From WVWW01 sp041568335 (GTDB lineage Bacteria; Acidobacteriota; Polarisedimenticolia; Polarisedimenticolales; Polarisedimenticolaceae), in contig JBFFZZ010000097.1 in assembly GCA_041568335.1 (NCBI GenBank), positions 1 through 10,223 on the forward strand: a stretch of DNA of 10,223 bases, read 5' to 3'. Positions 1 to 5,839 of this stretch are shown here, one piece after another (within the stretch, counting starts at the first letter, position 1; each line of letters starts with the position of its first letter). The notes under the pieces were generated by a model. It was not told the origin of the DNA, searched no databases, and worked only from the letters and a program-made list of their open reading frames with translations. The position numbers were made by a program, and so were the translations under genes.

Positions 1-1
1 C

Positions 2-565
2 AGCGAGGTGATCTACATCGACCGTTACAAGGTCTGGGGCTCGCCCGTGCAGGACGAGGGCCTGCCGGAGCCGGCGACCTGGACCGAGCTCGGCGAGGTG
101 ACCAACGCGACCGAGTACTACGATCCGGTGTCCATCCCACCGGGCCAGGTGCGGCACTACAAGGTGCAGGCGGTGGACAGCTGCGCGCCGCCCAACGAGT
201 CGGAGCTGTCGGCGGGTGCCGCCGCGAACTGCACGTTCAGGGGTCGTGTGGAGATCCGGGAACCGGACTGGGACGAGGACGTTTCGGCCTTCGAGCTCGT
301 CCAGGTGGTCCTCGAGGATCCCGACCCGACCGCGGTCCAAGGGGAAGTTCGTGTGACCTGGACGAAAGAGACCGGGGAGTCCTGGAAGAAGGTCATCGGG
401 AACGGGGGAACCACTTGGTCGTACTCGTGGGACACGACGCCGGCAGGCGAGCCCACGGGGTTCTTCCAGCCCGGTCGCTACGTGATCACGGCGGAGGTGG
501 ATCAAACCGTCGCCGCCCAGAGCTGTACCGGCGTGGCCACGGTCCGGGTCACGGTGACGAATTGA
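2..565 (+). CDS. C-terminal part of an extracellular fibronectin-III/Ig-like protein (5' truncated)
   Basis: The reading frame is open from base 2 to a TGA at 563-565, so the true start lies upstream of the window. The visible 187 residues contain a segment that looks like a fibronectin type III domain: alternating beta-strand patterns ending in HYKVQAVDSCAPPNESE, a typical FnIII F/G-strand region. A second beta-rich segment (from about GRVEIREPDWDED to the end) looks Ig-like and finishes with RYVITAEVDQTV and VRVTVTN. Three cysteines are visible. No catalytic motif, C-terminal membrane anchor or sorting motif is seen. The next gene is a PilX-like prepilin 26 nt downstream on the same strand. 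A role on the cell surface, perhaps as a pilus-associated or prepilin-type protein, is inferred from that position only. The missing N-terminus would decide whether it has a prepilin leader. The domain family assignment is by eye; the protein function is unknown. Confidence 0.75.
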   Translation, partial: SEVIYIDRYKVWGSPVQDEGLPEPATWTELGEVTNATEYYDPVSIPPGQVRHYKVQAVDSCAPPNESELSAGAAANCTFRGRVEIREPDWDEDVSAFELVQVVLEDPDPTAVQGEVRVTWTKETGESWKKVIGNGGTTWSYSWDTTPAGEPTGFFQPGRYVITAEVDQTVAAQSCTGVATVRVTVTN

Positions 566-591
566 CCGTGCCGCCCCGCGGGCGTCCTCTC

Positions 592-2433
592 ATGCGAACC
601 GATCTCACCCCGCGGAACGGCCAGCGTGGATCGGCGCTCGTGATCGCCCTGCTGGTCACGGTCGTGCTCGCGTTGCTGGGGATCTCGTTCCTCCTGATGG
701 CGGAAACCGAGAATCGCATCGCTCAAAACGAACAGCGCTCGGCGCAGGCCTACTTTGCCGCGCAATCCACGATTCGTGTCGTCAAGAGCTGGTTTGACTA
801 CCCGGCGAGCGGCGTGTCCATGCCGGCGCTGACCGACGTCGATCGTACGCAGCGTCGGATCATCGACGAGACCGACCCCTACGATCCGACCGACGTGACG
901 CCCGCCGACGGTGTGCTCGGATCCGCGCCCTACTACAAGCAGGCCGTCGATTTCGATGCCGATACGCGCGACGATGTCTTCGACCGGCCGTACCGCGGAG
1001 GCTTGCTGCACCAGTTCCTCGGTACCGAGGATGGTCCGGACGTTGTCATCGACGAGACGGACGCGACCGCGGCAACGTTCCTCCGGGCGCTGGAACAGAC
1101 CATTTTTCCGGACTATCCCGGCGACAACGTGGAGTTCCGGATCGCCCGCATCGATCTCTTTGCCCCGCCGTACGCTCGCGTGAACAGCACCACGTGGGGC
1201 CGCTACGGAGTCGCCACGGTGCGTGTTCTCGTACGCTTGCTCAATACCGCGACCCAGCGCGTCGTCGCCGAGCGCGAGATGCGTGCCGTCCTGACCGAGA
1301 TCCCGTATTGGGGCGCCTTCGGTCCGTTGCATTCGTGCGGTGATCTGACGTTGACCGGGGCGCCGATGACCGTCCATTGGGGTGCCGTCACGGCCGATGG
1401 GCAGATGCAGCTTTCGACGTCGGTCGGCGACGTGCCGGCGGGATTGCCCAGACGACTCCCCGTGATCCCGCGAGCGGACTCGTTGTTGACCTCGATCAGC
1501 TGGGAAGACTGGGCCGCGGAGGTCGTCGGTCAGTCGGTGGCGGACCCCTGGATCCGGTTCCACGCGGGCTCGTCGATCGTGGCGCCGGTGGTTCCGGGCA
1601 ACCCGCAGCCCTACCCCTCTCCCTGGGACGGATGGGCGGTCGGCAACCCGGCCCCCGGGCCCTGCTGTGACGTGCCGTCCCACCTGTTCCAGGACCAACC
1701 CATGACGAGCTGTCCGGTGTACGAGTACGAGGCTTGGAAGGGCGTCGCCAGCTCCGGCGAGCGCGGCGTCCACTACTTCTCCTGGGACGGGACCCGGTTC
1801 GTGGAAAACGGAACGGGCGATGCAGGGACGGTACAGGCGCTGACCGATGGGCGGGAGGGGATCTTCTTCTTCGATACCACCGATGGTCTACCCCCGCGCG
1901 ACGACGATGCCGACCTCGTGTTCGACAACCTCACACCCGCATTCACGATCGGCGGGAGCTGGAGTTTCCGCGGTGTTCTCTACGCCAACGCCGCCGGGGT
2001 TCGGTTCAACGGCGCGACGGGGGTCGACCGCCAGATTCGCGCGCCCGGCGAGCCGTTCCTGGACCTGGATACGGACGGGACGTTCGATACCGGTGAGTCG
2101 TTCGTCAATCTTGCCTACCCGTCAACCACCGCGACCGCGCTGGACCCGCCGGTCATCCAGGACTCGGGCAGCAGACAAGCGCGCGGTCCGGCCGTCACGC
2201 TACCCGTCTCGATGCACGGGTTGCTGGTCAACCAGGGCACGTTCGAGGCGACGGGGACCGGGACGCTCTACGGTAGCGTCGTGGCCGTCGGAGGTGTCAC
2301 CCAGGCCGTGGCCGACGGATCGCAACCGACCCCGAGGCTGATCTTCGACCGCTCGCTCGTCGACGGCTTTCCACCGGTGGGCTGGGACCTCCCTCGGGTC
2401 ACCGTGACCGGCTGGGTCACCGAAAGGGAGTGA
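592..2433 (+). CDS. PilX-like prepilin-type N-terminal domain protein, large beta-rich passenger (613 aa)
   Basis: The protein begins MRTDLTPRNGQRG, then a hydrophobic helix (SALVIALLVTVVLALLG...), then AETENRIAQNEQRSAQAYFAA. This matches the PilX N-terminal pattern: a short basic leader ending in Gly, a hydrophobic helix lacking the usual pilin Glu at mature position 5, then an acidic/Asn-Glu stretch. Cleavage by prepilin peptidase after Gly13 is expected. Such proteins prime or cap type IV pilus or type II secretion pseudopili in the inner membrane and periplasm. The passenger of about 550 residues is much larger than classical PilX (under 200 aa). It contains an Asp-rich DxDxDxxxD stretch (residues 437-445) and a canonical EF-hand-type loop (DLDTDGTFDTGE, residues 491-502), both suggesting calcium binding, plus a glycine-rich beta region near the C-terminus. 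The frame is open upstream to 415, and TTG 562 or GTG 568 are possible, but ATG 592 gives the standard short leader. No good Shine-Dalgarno precedes it, so coupling to the upstream gene is likely. The passenger's function is unknown. Confidence 0.8.
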   Translation: MRTDLTPRNGQRGSALVIALLVTVVLALLGISFLLMAETENRIAQNEQRSAQAYFAAQSTIRVVKSWFDYPASGVSMPALTDVDRTQRRIIDETDPYDPTDVTPADGVLGSAPYYKQAVDFDADTRDDVFDRPYRGGLLHQFLGTEDGPDVVIDETDATAATFLRALEQTIFPDYPGDNVEFRIARIDLFAPPYARVNSTTWGRYGVATVRVLVRLLNTATQRVVAEREMRAVLTEIPYWGAFGPLHSCGDLTLTGAPMTVHWGAVTADGQMQLSTSVGDVPAGLPRRLPVIPRADSLLTSISWEDWAAEVVGQSVADPWIRFHAGSSIVAPVVPGNPQPYPSPWDGWAVGNPAPGPCCDVPSHLFQDQPMTSCPVYEYEAWKGVASSGERGVHYFSWDGTRFVENGTGDAGTVQALTDGREGIFFFDTTDGLPPRDDDADLVFDNLTPAFTIGGSWSFRGVLYANAAGVRFNGATGVDRQIRAPGEPFLDLDTDGTFDTGESFVNLAYPSTTATALDPPVIQDSGSRQARGPAVTLPVSMHGLLVNQGTFEATGTGTLYGSVVAVGGVTQAVADGSQPTPRLIFDRSLVDGFPPVGWDLPRVTVTGWVTERE

Positions 2434-2437
2434 TCCA

Positions 2438-2456
2438 GCGGGTTTTGAACACCCGC
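2438..2456 (+). other. Small hairpin after the PilX-like gene
   Basis: GCGGGT (2438-2443) and ACCCGC (2451-2456) form a perfect 6-bp stem with a 7-nt loop, 5 nt after the stop codon of the PilX-like gene. No T-run follows, so it is not a standard intrinsic terminator. It may stabilise the 3' end of the transcript or be coincidental. Confidence 0.3.
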
Positions 2457-2485
2457 GTGACCGCCGCGCCGCCGGACTCTAGATT
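2457..2485 (+). promoter_or_regulatory. Weak candidate sigma70-type promoter for the coiled-coil protein gene
   Basis: GTGACC (2457-2462) and TAGATT (2480-2485) are separated by 17 bp, each with four of six matches to the -35 and -10 consensus. The -10 resembles the TAGACT of the better promoter at 3082-3110. The start site would fall near 2491, leaving a leader of only about 12 nt that still holds most of the Shine-Dalgarno. This is a weak call. Confidence 0.3.
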
Positions 2486-2503
2486 CACGGGAGGAGGTGC
2501 GCA

Positions 2504-3076
2504 ATGCATTTGCGGATTCTCAGCCTGCTGTTCGTCCTGGTGGCGACGGCCACGGTGGCCGGGAAGACCCAAGGGTCGGACCCCAAGACGAAACCGCAGC
2601 CGAAGGCCGACGACGAGGAGGTCCTGACGTTCACGACCGCGGACCTCGAGAAAAAATACGGTAAGTCCGCCAAGCCCAAACCCGCCGTCAAGGCACAGGC
2701 CGGCAGCGCCCCGGCCCCGCGGGACAAGGCCGCGCCCGGTGGGGGCGGCAAATCCGACGAGGCTTCCGCGGCCCGGGCGGCATCCGACCCGCTGTCCCGA
2801 CTGCAGGCGAGCCAGCAAGCACAGCGCGACCGGGCGGCCCGCCGGGCCGAAGCGCAACAGAAGGTCGCCGCAGCGCAGAAAAAGGTCACGGAGCTCGAGC
2901 AACGGTTGTCCAAGCTGCGGAACCCGCTGCTCGGCGCCCCCAAACCGGGCGACGACGAGAAGCGCGCCTGGGAAGGTAAGAATCAGGCCGAGCGGCTGCG
3001 CATGACCGAGAAGAGTCTCGCGACGGCACGCGAGGAGCTCGCCGCGGCGCAGACGGAGCTGGTCGAGATCCGCTGA
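2504..3076 (+). CDS. Small exported coiled-coil protein of unknown function (190 aa)
   Basis: I do not recognise a named family. The N-terminus (MHLRILSLLFVLVATATVAG) is a clear Sec-type signal peptide, with likely cleavage near Ala16 or Ala19. There is no lipobox cysteine. Residues 21-95 are rich in Lys, Pro, Ala and Gly and look disordered, except for a compact acidic/aromatic motif at 38-53 (EEVLTFTTADLEKKYG) that looks conserved. Residues 95-140 and 158-190 are Ala/Glu/Gln/Arg/Lys-rich heptad-like helices, probably a coiled-coil hairpin joined by a Pro/Gly loop at 140-157. A very strong Shine-Dalgarno (GGGAGGAGGT, 2489-2498) lies 5 nt before the ATG, suggesting good translation. The gene sits between the pilus-like gene and argF. 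The argF promoter starts 5 nt after its stop, so it is probably transcribed separately from argF. A periplasmic structural or scaffold role is possible but only a guess. Confidence 0.8.
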   Translation: MHLRILSLLFVLVATATVAGKTQGSDPKTKPQPKADDEEVLTFTTADLEKKYGKSAKPKPAVKAQAGSAPAPRDKAAPGGGGKSDEASAARAASDPLSRLQASQQAQRDRAARRAEAQQKVAAAQKKVTELEQRLSKLRNPLLGAPKPGDDEKRAWEGKNQAERLRMTEKSLATAREELAAAQTELVEIR

Positions 3077-3081
3077 GTGTC

Positions 3082-3110
3082 TTGACAGCCTTCCGGACCC
3101 CTCCTAGACT
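3082..3110 (+). promoter_or_regulatory. Sigma70-type promoter of argF
   Basis: A perfect TTGACA (-35, 3082-3087) is followed after exactly 17 bp by TAGACT (-10, 3105-3110). Transcription would start near 3117, leaving a leader of about 27 nt before the argF ATG. No ArgR-box-like inverted repeat is evident in the leader. Confidence 0.75.
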
Positions 3111-3143
3111 CTCGCCGGTTTCCCCACCCCGCTGGAGGGCACG

Positions 3144-4079
3144 ATGGAAGCGGCGAGCTTGACCGGACGCGATCTGATCTCCCTGCTGGACTTCGACCCC
3201 GACGAGCTGCAACGGCTCCTGTCGCTCGCCGCCGACGCCAAGGCGGACCCCGCGAAGTACCGTGACGCGCTCGCCGGGCGCACGTTGTTCATGTACTTCG
3301 AGAAGCCGTCGCTACGGACGCGCGTGACCTTCGAGGCCGGCATGACCCAACTCGGCGGACACGCGATCTACTACACCGCCAACGACGGCAAGATCGGCGT
3401 ACGGGAGTCGGTCGAGGACGTCGGGAGGAATCTCGAGCGCTGGGTCGACGCGGCGATGTGCCGCACGTTCAGCCATCGACTCGTCGAGGATCTGGCGAAG
3501 TTCAGCTCCGTGCCGGTCATCAACGGCCTCACCGACCTGCTGCACCCGTGCCAGGGATTGGCCGATTACCTGACCCTGCAAGAGGTGCGCCCCGACCTGG
3601 CCGGTGCCAAGCTGGTCTACCTCGGCGACGGCAACAACGTGGCGCACTCGCTGCTTCACGGCGGGGCGCGGCTCGGGGTCCACGTCACCGTGATCACCCC
3701 CGAGGGCCACGAGGTTGACGGCGATGTCCTCGAACGCGCCCGCGCGGCTGCCGCCGAGACCGGAGCGACGATCGAGTGCGGGACCGACCCGGCGATGATC
3801 GAGGGCGCCGACGCGGTCTACACCGACGTCTGGGCCTCGATGGGGCAGGAGGACGAGGCGGCGGATCGGGACGCCGTTTTCCGGCCCTATCAGGTCAACT
3901 CCGCCGTGATGTCCCGCGCGGGAAAGGACGCCGTGTTCATGCACTGCCTGCCCATGCACCGGGGTGACGAGGTGACCGATGAGGTCGCCGATTCGACGAG
4001 CTCGGTGGTCTACCAGCAGGCCGAAAACCGACTGCACGCGCAGAAGGCGGTCATGCTGGCGGTGATGGCGGGCGCTTGA
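3144..4079 (+). CDS. argF: Ornithine carbamoyltransferase
   Basis: It catalyses carbamoyl phosphate + L-ornithine to L-citrulline + phosphate, the sixth step of arginine synthesis, in the cytosol as a trimer. The 311-residue length is normal. Family motifs are in the right order: the carbamoyl-phosphate loop FEKPSLRTR (52-60), NGLTDLLHPCQ (127-137), the ornithine-binding SMG loop in DVWASMGQ (228-235), and HCLPMHRGDEVTDEV (267-281) with the catalytic cysteine. The usual STRTR reads SLRTR here, a conservative-looking variant at the second position. The intact SMG loop argues for ornithine rather than N-acetyl- or N-succinylornithine as substrate. ATG 3144 is preceded by GGAGGG (3134-3139) with a 4-nt spacer. 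The gene has its own promoter and no arginine-pathway neighbour in the window. Its last 29 bp overlap the 3' end of the convergent ubiE gene. Confidence 0.96.
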   Translation: MEAASLTGRDLISLLDFDPDELQRLLSLAADAKADPAKYRDALAGRTLFMYFEKPSLRTRVTFEAGMTQLGGHAIYYTANDGKIGVRESVEDVGRNLERWVDAAMCRTFSHRLVEDLAKFSSVPVINGLTDLLHPCQGLADYLTLQEVRPDLAGAKLVYLGDGNNVAHSLLHGGARLGVHVTVITPEGHEVDGDVLERARAAAAETGATIECGTDPAMIEGADAVYTDVWASMGQEDEAADRDAVFRPYQVNSAVMSRAGKDAVFMHCLPMHRGDEVTDEVADSTSSVVYQQAENRLHAQKAVMLAVMAGA

Positions 4080-4779
4080 CCGCCGTGTGGGCGGCCACCA
4101 CGCCGCCGGTCATCGTCGACCACTCGCAGGCGACGAACCCCGATTCGCGGATCCGACCCGCCAGCTCGGCCGCGTCGGGGAACTCCGCGATCGTGCGCGC
4201 GAGGTAACGATACGGCCCCTCCCTGCCGGACACGCCGTCCCCGATCCGGGGCAGGATCCGGCCGAGGTAGAAGCGGTACAGGCTCGACAGCACGGGCGCG
4301 GTCGGCCGGCTGAACTCCAGCACCACGAGCTTGCCGCCGGGCCGCAACACGCGGTGGGTTTCGCGAAAGCCCCGGGCCATGTCCGCGAGGTTGCGCACCC
4401 CGAAAGCCACCGTGACCGCATCGAAGCTCGACTCCGGGAACGGCAGATCGAGGCCGTCCGCCTCGACCCGCACGATCCGATCGTCGAGCCCGAGCCGTTC
4501 GAACTTCGGCGCCGCGGCCTGCAGCATCGCGTGGCTGAAATCGCAGCAGACAACCCGCCCCGCACGCCGGCTGCGAACCAGCTCGATCGAGAGATCCCCG
4601 GTCCCACCGCAGAGATCCAGGACCCGGGCTTGCGGAGCCTCATCGAGCCGGGCCAGGGCCCGCCGCCGCCAGCTGCGGTCGAGGTTGACCGAGAGCAGGT
4701 GGTTGAGCAGGTCGTAGCGCGGCGCGACCCTGTCGAACATCCTGCGGACGCGTTCGGGCTGCTTGCTCTCGACGGGCAA
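4051..4779 (-). CDS. ubiE: UbiE/MenG-type quinone C-methyltransferase
   Basis: A SAM-dependent enzyme that C-methylates demethylmenaquinone (MenG role) and/or the 2-polyprenyl-6-methoxy-benzoquinol intermediate (UbiE role), at the membrane surface. Family hallmarks with the start used here: RVRRMFDRVAPRYDLLNHLLS near the N-terminus, SAM motif I VLDLCGGTGD (53-62), ADGLDLPFP (107-115), VAFGVRN (124-130) and VLRPGGKLVVLEFSRP. The 242 residues match the usual size. The frame stays open to a GTG at 4842. I choose TTG 4779-4777 because GGGAGGA (4796-4790) lies 10 nt upstream, the remaining protein fits the family N-terminus, and a -10 element lies inside the upstream part of the frame. It is the only minus-strand gene in the window. 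It is divergent from the ribosomal operon and convergent with argF. Which quinone is made cannot be told from this gene; menaquinone is plausible if the host is Acidobacteriota-like. Confidence 0.93.
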   Translation of the reverse strand: MPVESKQPERVRRMFDRVAPRYDLLNHLLSVNLDRSWRRRALARLDEAPQARVLDLCGGTGDLSIELVRSRRAGRVVCCDFSHAMLQAAAPKFERLGLDDRIVRVEADGLDLPFPESSFDAVTVAFGVRNLADMARGFRETHRVLRPGGKLVVLEFSRPTAPVLSSLYRFYLGRILPRIGDGVSGREGPYRYLARTIAEFPDAAELAGRIRESGFVACEWSTMTGGVVAAHTAVKRPPSPPA

Positions 4780-4789
4780 AACCGGTTTT

Positions 4790-4796
4790 TCCTCCC
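4790..4796 (-). promoter_or_regulatory. Shine-Dalgarno deciding the TTG start of ubiE
   Basis: On the minus strand this reads GGGAGGA, 10 nt before TTG at 4779-4777. The more upstream GTG at 4842 has only a G-run before it. This site is the main argument for the shorter 242-residue protein. Confidence 0.6.
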
Positions 4797-4827
4797 ACGC
4801 TCGCCTTCGGTCCGACGGTGGGGCATA

Positions 4828-4836
4828 GTTATAGCA
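4828..4836 (-). promoter_or_regulatory. Extended -10 promoter element for ubiE
   Basis: The minus strand reads TGCTATAAC: a TGN extension followed by TATAAC, five of six matches to the -10 consensus. The -35 position 17 bp upstream (4856-4851, AAGGCA) is poor, as is common for extended -10 promoters. A start site near 4821 would give a 5' leader of about 40 nt containing the GGGAGGA site. It lies back to back with the rplM promoter. Confidence 0.5.
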
Positions 4837-4854
4837 AGCCACCCCCCGGTTGCC

Positions 4855-4883
4855 TTGACAACCCCCGGAGCGGGTGCTACAAA
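4855..4883 (+). promoter_or_regulatory. Sigma70-type promoter of the rplM-rpsI(-rpsB...) operon
   Basis: TTGACA (4855-4860) is followed after exactly 17 bp by TACAAA (4878-4883). The start site would be near 4890, leaving a leader of about 47 nt before the rplM GTG. The -10 overlaps the first of two palindromes. This is the only good promoter seen before the eight-gene run. Confidence 0.7.
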
Positions 4884-4890
4884 GCGCTTT
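4881..4890. repeat. 10-bp palindrome at the rplM -10/start site
   Basis: AAAGCGCTTT is a perfect palindrome overlapping the last three bases of the -10 and the expected transcription start. It shares the core AGCGCT with the palindrome at 4906-4915, with centres 25 bp apart. It may be an operator half of a pair, but short palindromes also occur by chance. Confidence 0.4.
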
Positions 4891-4905
4891 TCTTTCAAGG
4901 GTTTT

Positions 4906-4915
4906 CGAGCGCTCG
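4906..4915. repeat. 10-bp palindrome in the rplM leader
   Basis: CGAGCGCTCG is a perfect palindrome that shares AGCGCT with the one at 4881-4890. In RNA its CUCG and CGAG arms can also pair with similar tetranucleotides further down the leader (CGAG at 4914-4917 and 4923-4926, CTCG at 4931-4934), so alternative folds are possible. Confidence 0.4.
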
Positions 4916-4922
4916 AGGTTTC

Positions 4923-4934
4923 CGAGGGTACTCG
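4923..4934 (+). promoter_or_regulatory. Small hairpin enclosing the rplM Shine-Dalgarno
   Basis: CGAG-GGTA-CTCG can form a 4-bp stem with a 4-nt loop. The probable Shine-Dalgarno GAGGG (4924-4928), 8 nt before the GTG start, lies in the 5' arm and loop. The fold would partly hide the ribosome-binding site. Its stability and relevance are unproven. Confidence 0.35.
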
Positions 4935-4936
4935 CA

Positions 4937-5386
4937 GTGAAGACGTACGTCCCAAAACAAGCGACGGTTCAACGTGATTGGTGGCTGGTCGACGCCCAGG
5001 GTCTGACCCTGGGGCGATTGGCGACCGAGGTCGCCCGCCGGTTACGCGGCAAGCACAAGCCCGCGTACACGCCGCACCTCGACACCGGCGACCACATCAT
5101 CGTCGTCAATGCCGAGAAGGTCGCGTTGAGCGGGCGCAAACTCGAAACGAAGATGTATCGCCGCCACAGCGGCTATCCCGGCGGCCTGCACGAGGTGCCG
5201 GCGGTCAAGTTGCTGGCGACGCAACCCGTCCGGCTCGTCGAGTCCGCCGTGCGCGGCATGCTGCCGAAGGGCTCCCTCGGTCGTCGGATGGTGCGCAAGC
5301 TGAAGGTATACGCGGGTTCCGATCACCCCCATCAGGCGCAGCAGCCGCAGCAACTCGAGTTGCCCGGCGCCAAGCGCGACCGTTAG
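4937..5386 (+). CDS. rplM: 50S ribosomal protein L13
   Basis: L13 is an early-assembling protein of the large subunit that binds 23S rRNA. The 149-residue product carries the family pattern: KTYVPK..QRDWWLVDAQG at the start, LGRLATEVARRLRGKHKP, YTPHLDTGDHIIVVNAEKV, YRRHSGYPGGL and RGMLPKGSLGRRM. A short C-terminal tail rich in Gln and His extends it slightly past E. coli L13 (142 aa). The frame is open upstream to 4874, but GTG 4937 places the conserved VKTY/MKTY start correctly, has GAGGG 8 nt upstream, and lies downstream of the promoter at 4855-4883; the 4874 start would be inside that promoter. It is the first gene of the operon. rpsI follows after 12 nt. Confidence 0.96.
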   Translation: MKTYVPKQATVQRDWWLVDAQGLTLGRLATEVARRLRGKHKPAYTPHLDTGDHIIVVNAEKVALSGRKLETKMYRRHSGYPGGLHEVPAVKLLATQPVRLVESAVRGMLPKGSLGRRMVRKLKVYAGSDHPHQAQQPQQLELPGAKRDR

Positions 5387-5398
5387 GAGATCCTGTCG

Positions 5399-5794
5399 TT
5401 GAGTGACGCACTTCAAAGCTACGGCACCGGACGCCGCAAGACCGCTTCCGCTCGCGTTTACCTGCGGCCCGGGACCGGTAAGTTCACGGTCAACAAGCGC
5501 CCCTTCGAAACCTACTTCCCGAACGACATGGTCAAGATGATCATCCGTCAGCCGCTGGTGCTGACCGAGACCGAGAATACGTTCGACGTGATCGTCAACG
5601 TCACGGGTGGCGGTTACACGGGCCAGGCAGGCGCCTTGCGTCACGGCATCGCGCGCGCGCTGGTGCAGCACAACCCCGAACTGCGCTCGACGCTCAAAGA
5701 GGCGGGCTTCCTCACGCGTGACCCGCGCGAGGTGGAACGAAAGAAATACGGTCAACCGGGAGCGCGCAAGCGGTTCCAGTTCTCGAAACGTTAA
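5399..5794 (+). CDS. rpsI: 30S ribosomal protein S9
   Basis: S9 sits in the small-subunit head, with its C-terminal tail reaching the P-site tRNA. The 131 residues are standard: YGTGRRKTASARVYLRPGTG at the start, the GGGYTGQAGALRHGIARAL core, and the basic end KKYGQPGARKRFQFSKR, whose terminal SKR is characteristic. The start is TTG 5399. AGGAGA (5385-5390) lies 8 nt upstream and overlaps the rplM stop codon, so translation is probably coupled to rplM. Confidence 0.97.
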   Translation: MSDALQSYGTGRRKTASARVYLRPGTGKFTVNKRPFETYFPNDMVKMIIRQPLVLTETENTFDVIVNVTGGGYTGQAGALRHGIARALVQHNPELRSTLKEAGFLTRDPREVERKKYGQPGARKRFQFSKR

Positions 5795-5828
5795 CGGATC
5801 GAATCGAAACGGTATTCGCGTAGCGATC

Positions 5829-5834
5829 AGGAGG
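5829..5834 (+). promoter_or_regulatory. Shine-Dalgarno deciding the TTG start of rpsB
   Basis: AGGAGG lies 5 nt before TTG 5840. It would be 20 nt from the alternative ATG at 5855, so the TTG is preferred. The inverted pair GATCG (5797-5801) and CGATC (5824-5828) ends directly at this site, but the loop is long and the fold uncertain. Confidence 0.7.
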
Positions 5835-5839
5835 AGTCG

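Noticed and set aside
415..591. N-terminal extension of the PilX-like frame back to 415
   Set aside because: The extension overlaps the upstream gene, is Arg/Gly/His-rich and would bury the prepilin leader. ATG 592 gives the expected short basic leader.
502..1773. 423-codon minus-strand frame opposite the PilX-like gene
   Set aside because: Arg/His/Gly-rich composition with no domain pattern. The plus strand carries a coherent prepilin-type protein.
4874..4936. Upstream start for rplM at 4874
   Set aside because: This start lies inside the promoter, before the expected transcription start, and the conserved L13 N-terminus begins at GTG 4937.
4087..4977. 296-codon plus-strand frame opposite ubiE
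   Set aside because: It runs across ubiE, the divergent promoters and the rplM start, and has no recognisable motif.
5797..5828. GATCG/CGATC and CGAAT/ATTCG inverted pairs in the rpsI-rpsB gap as an S2-binding leader
   Set aside because: Stems are only 5 bp with long loops and mutually exclusive pairing; not enough to call a regulatory RNA.
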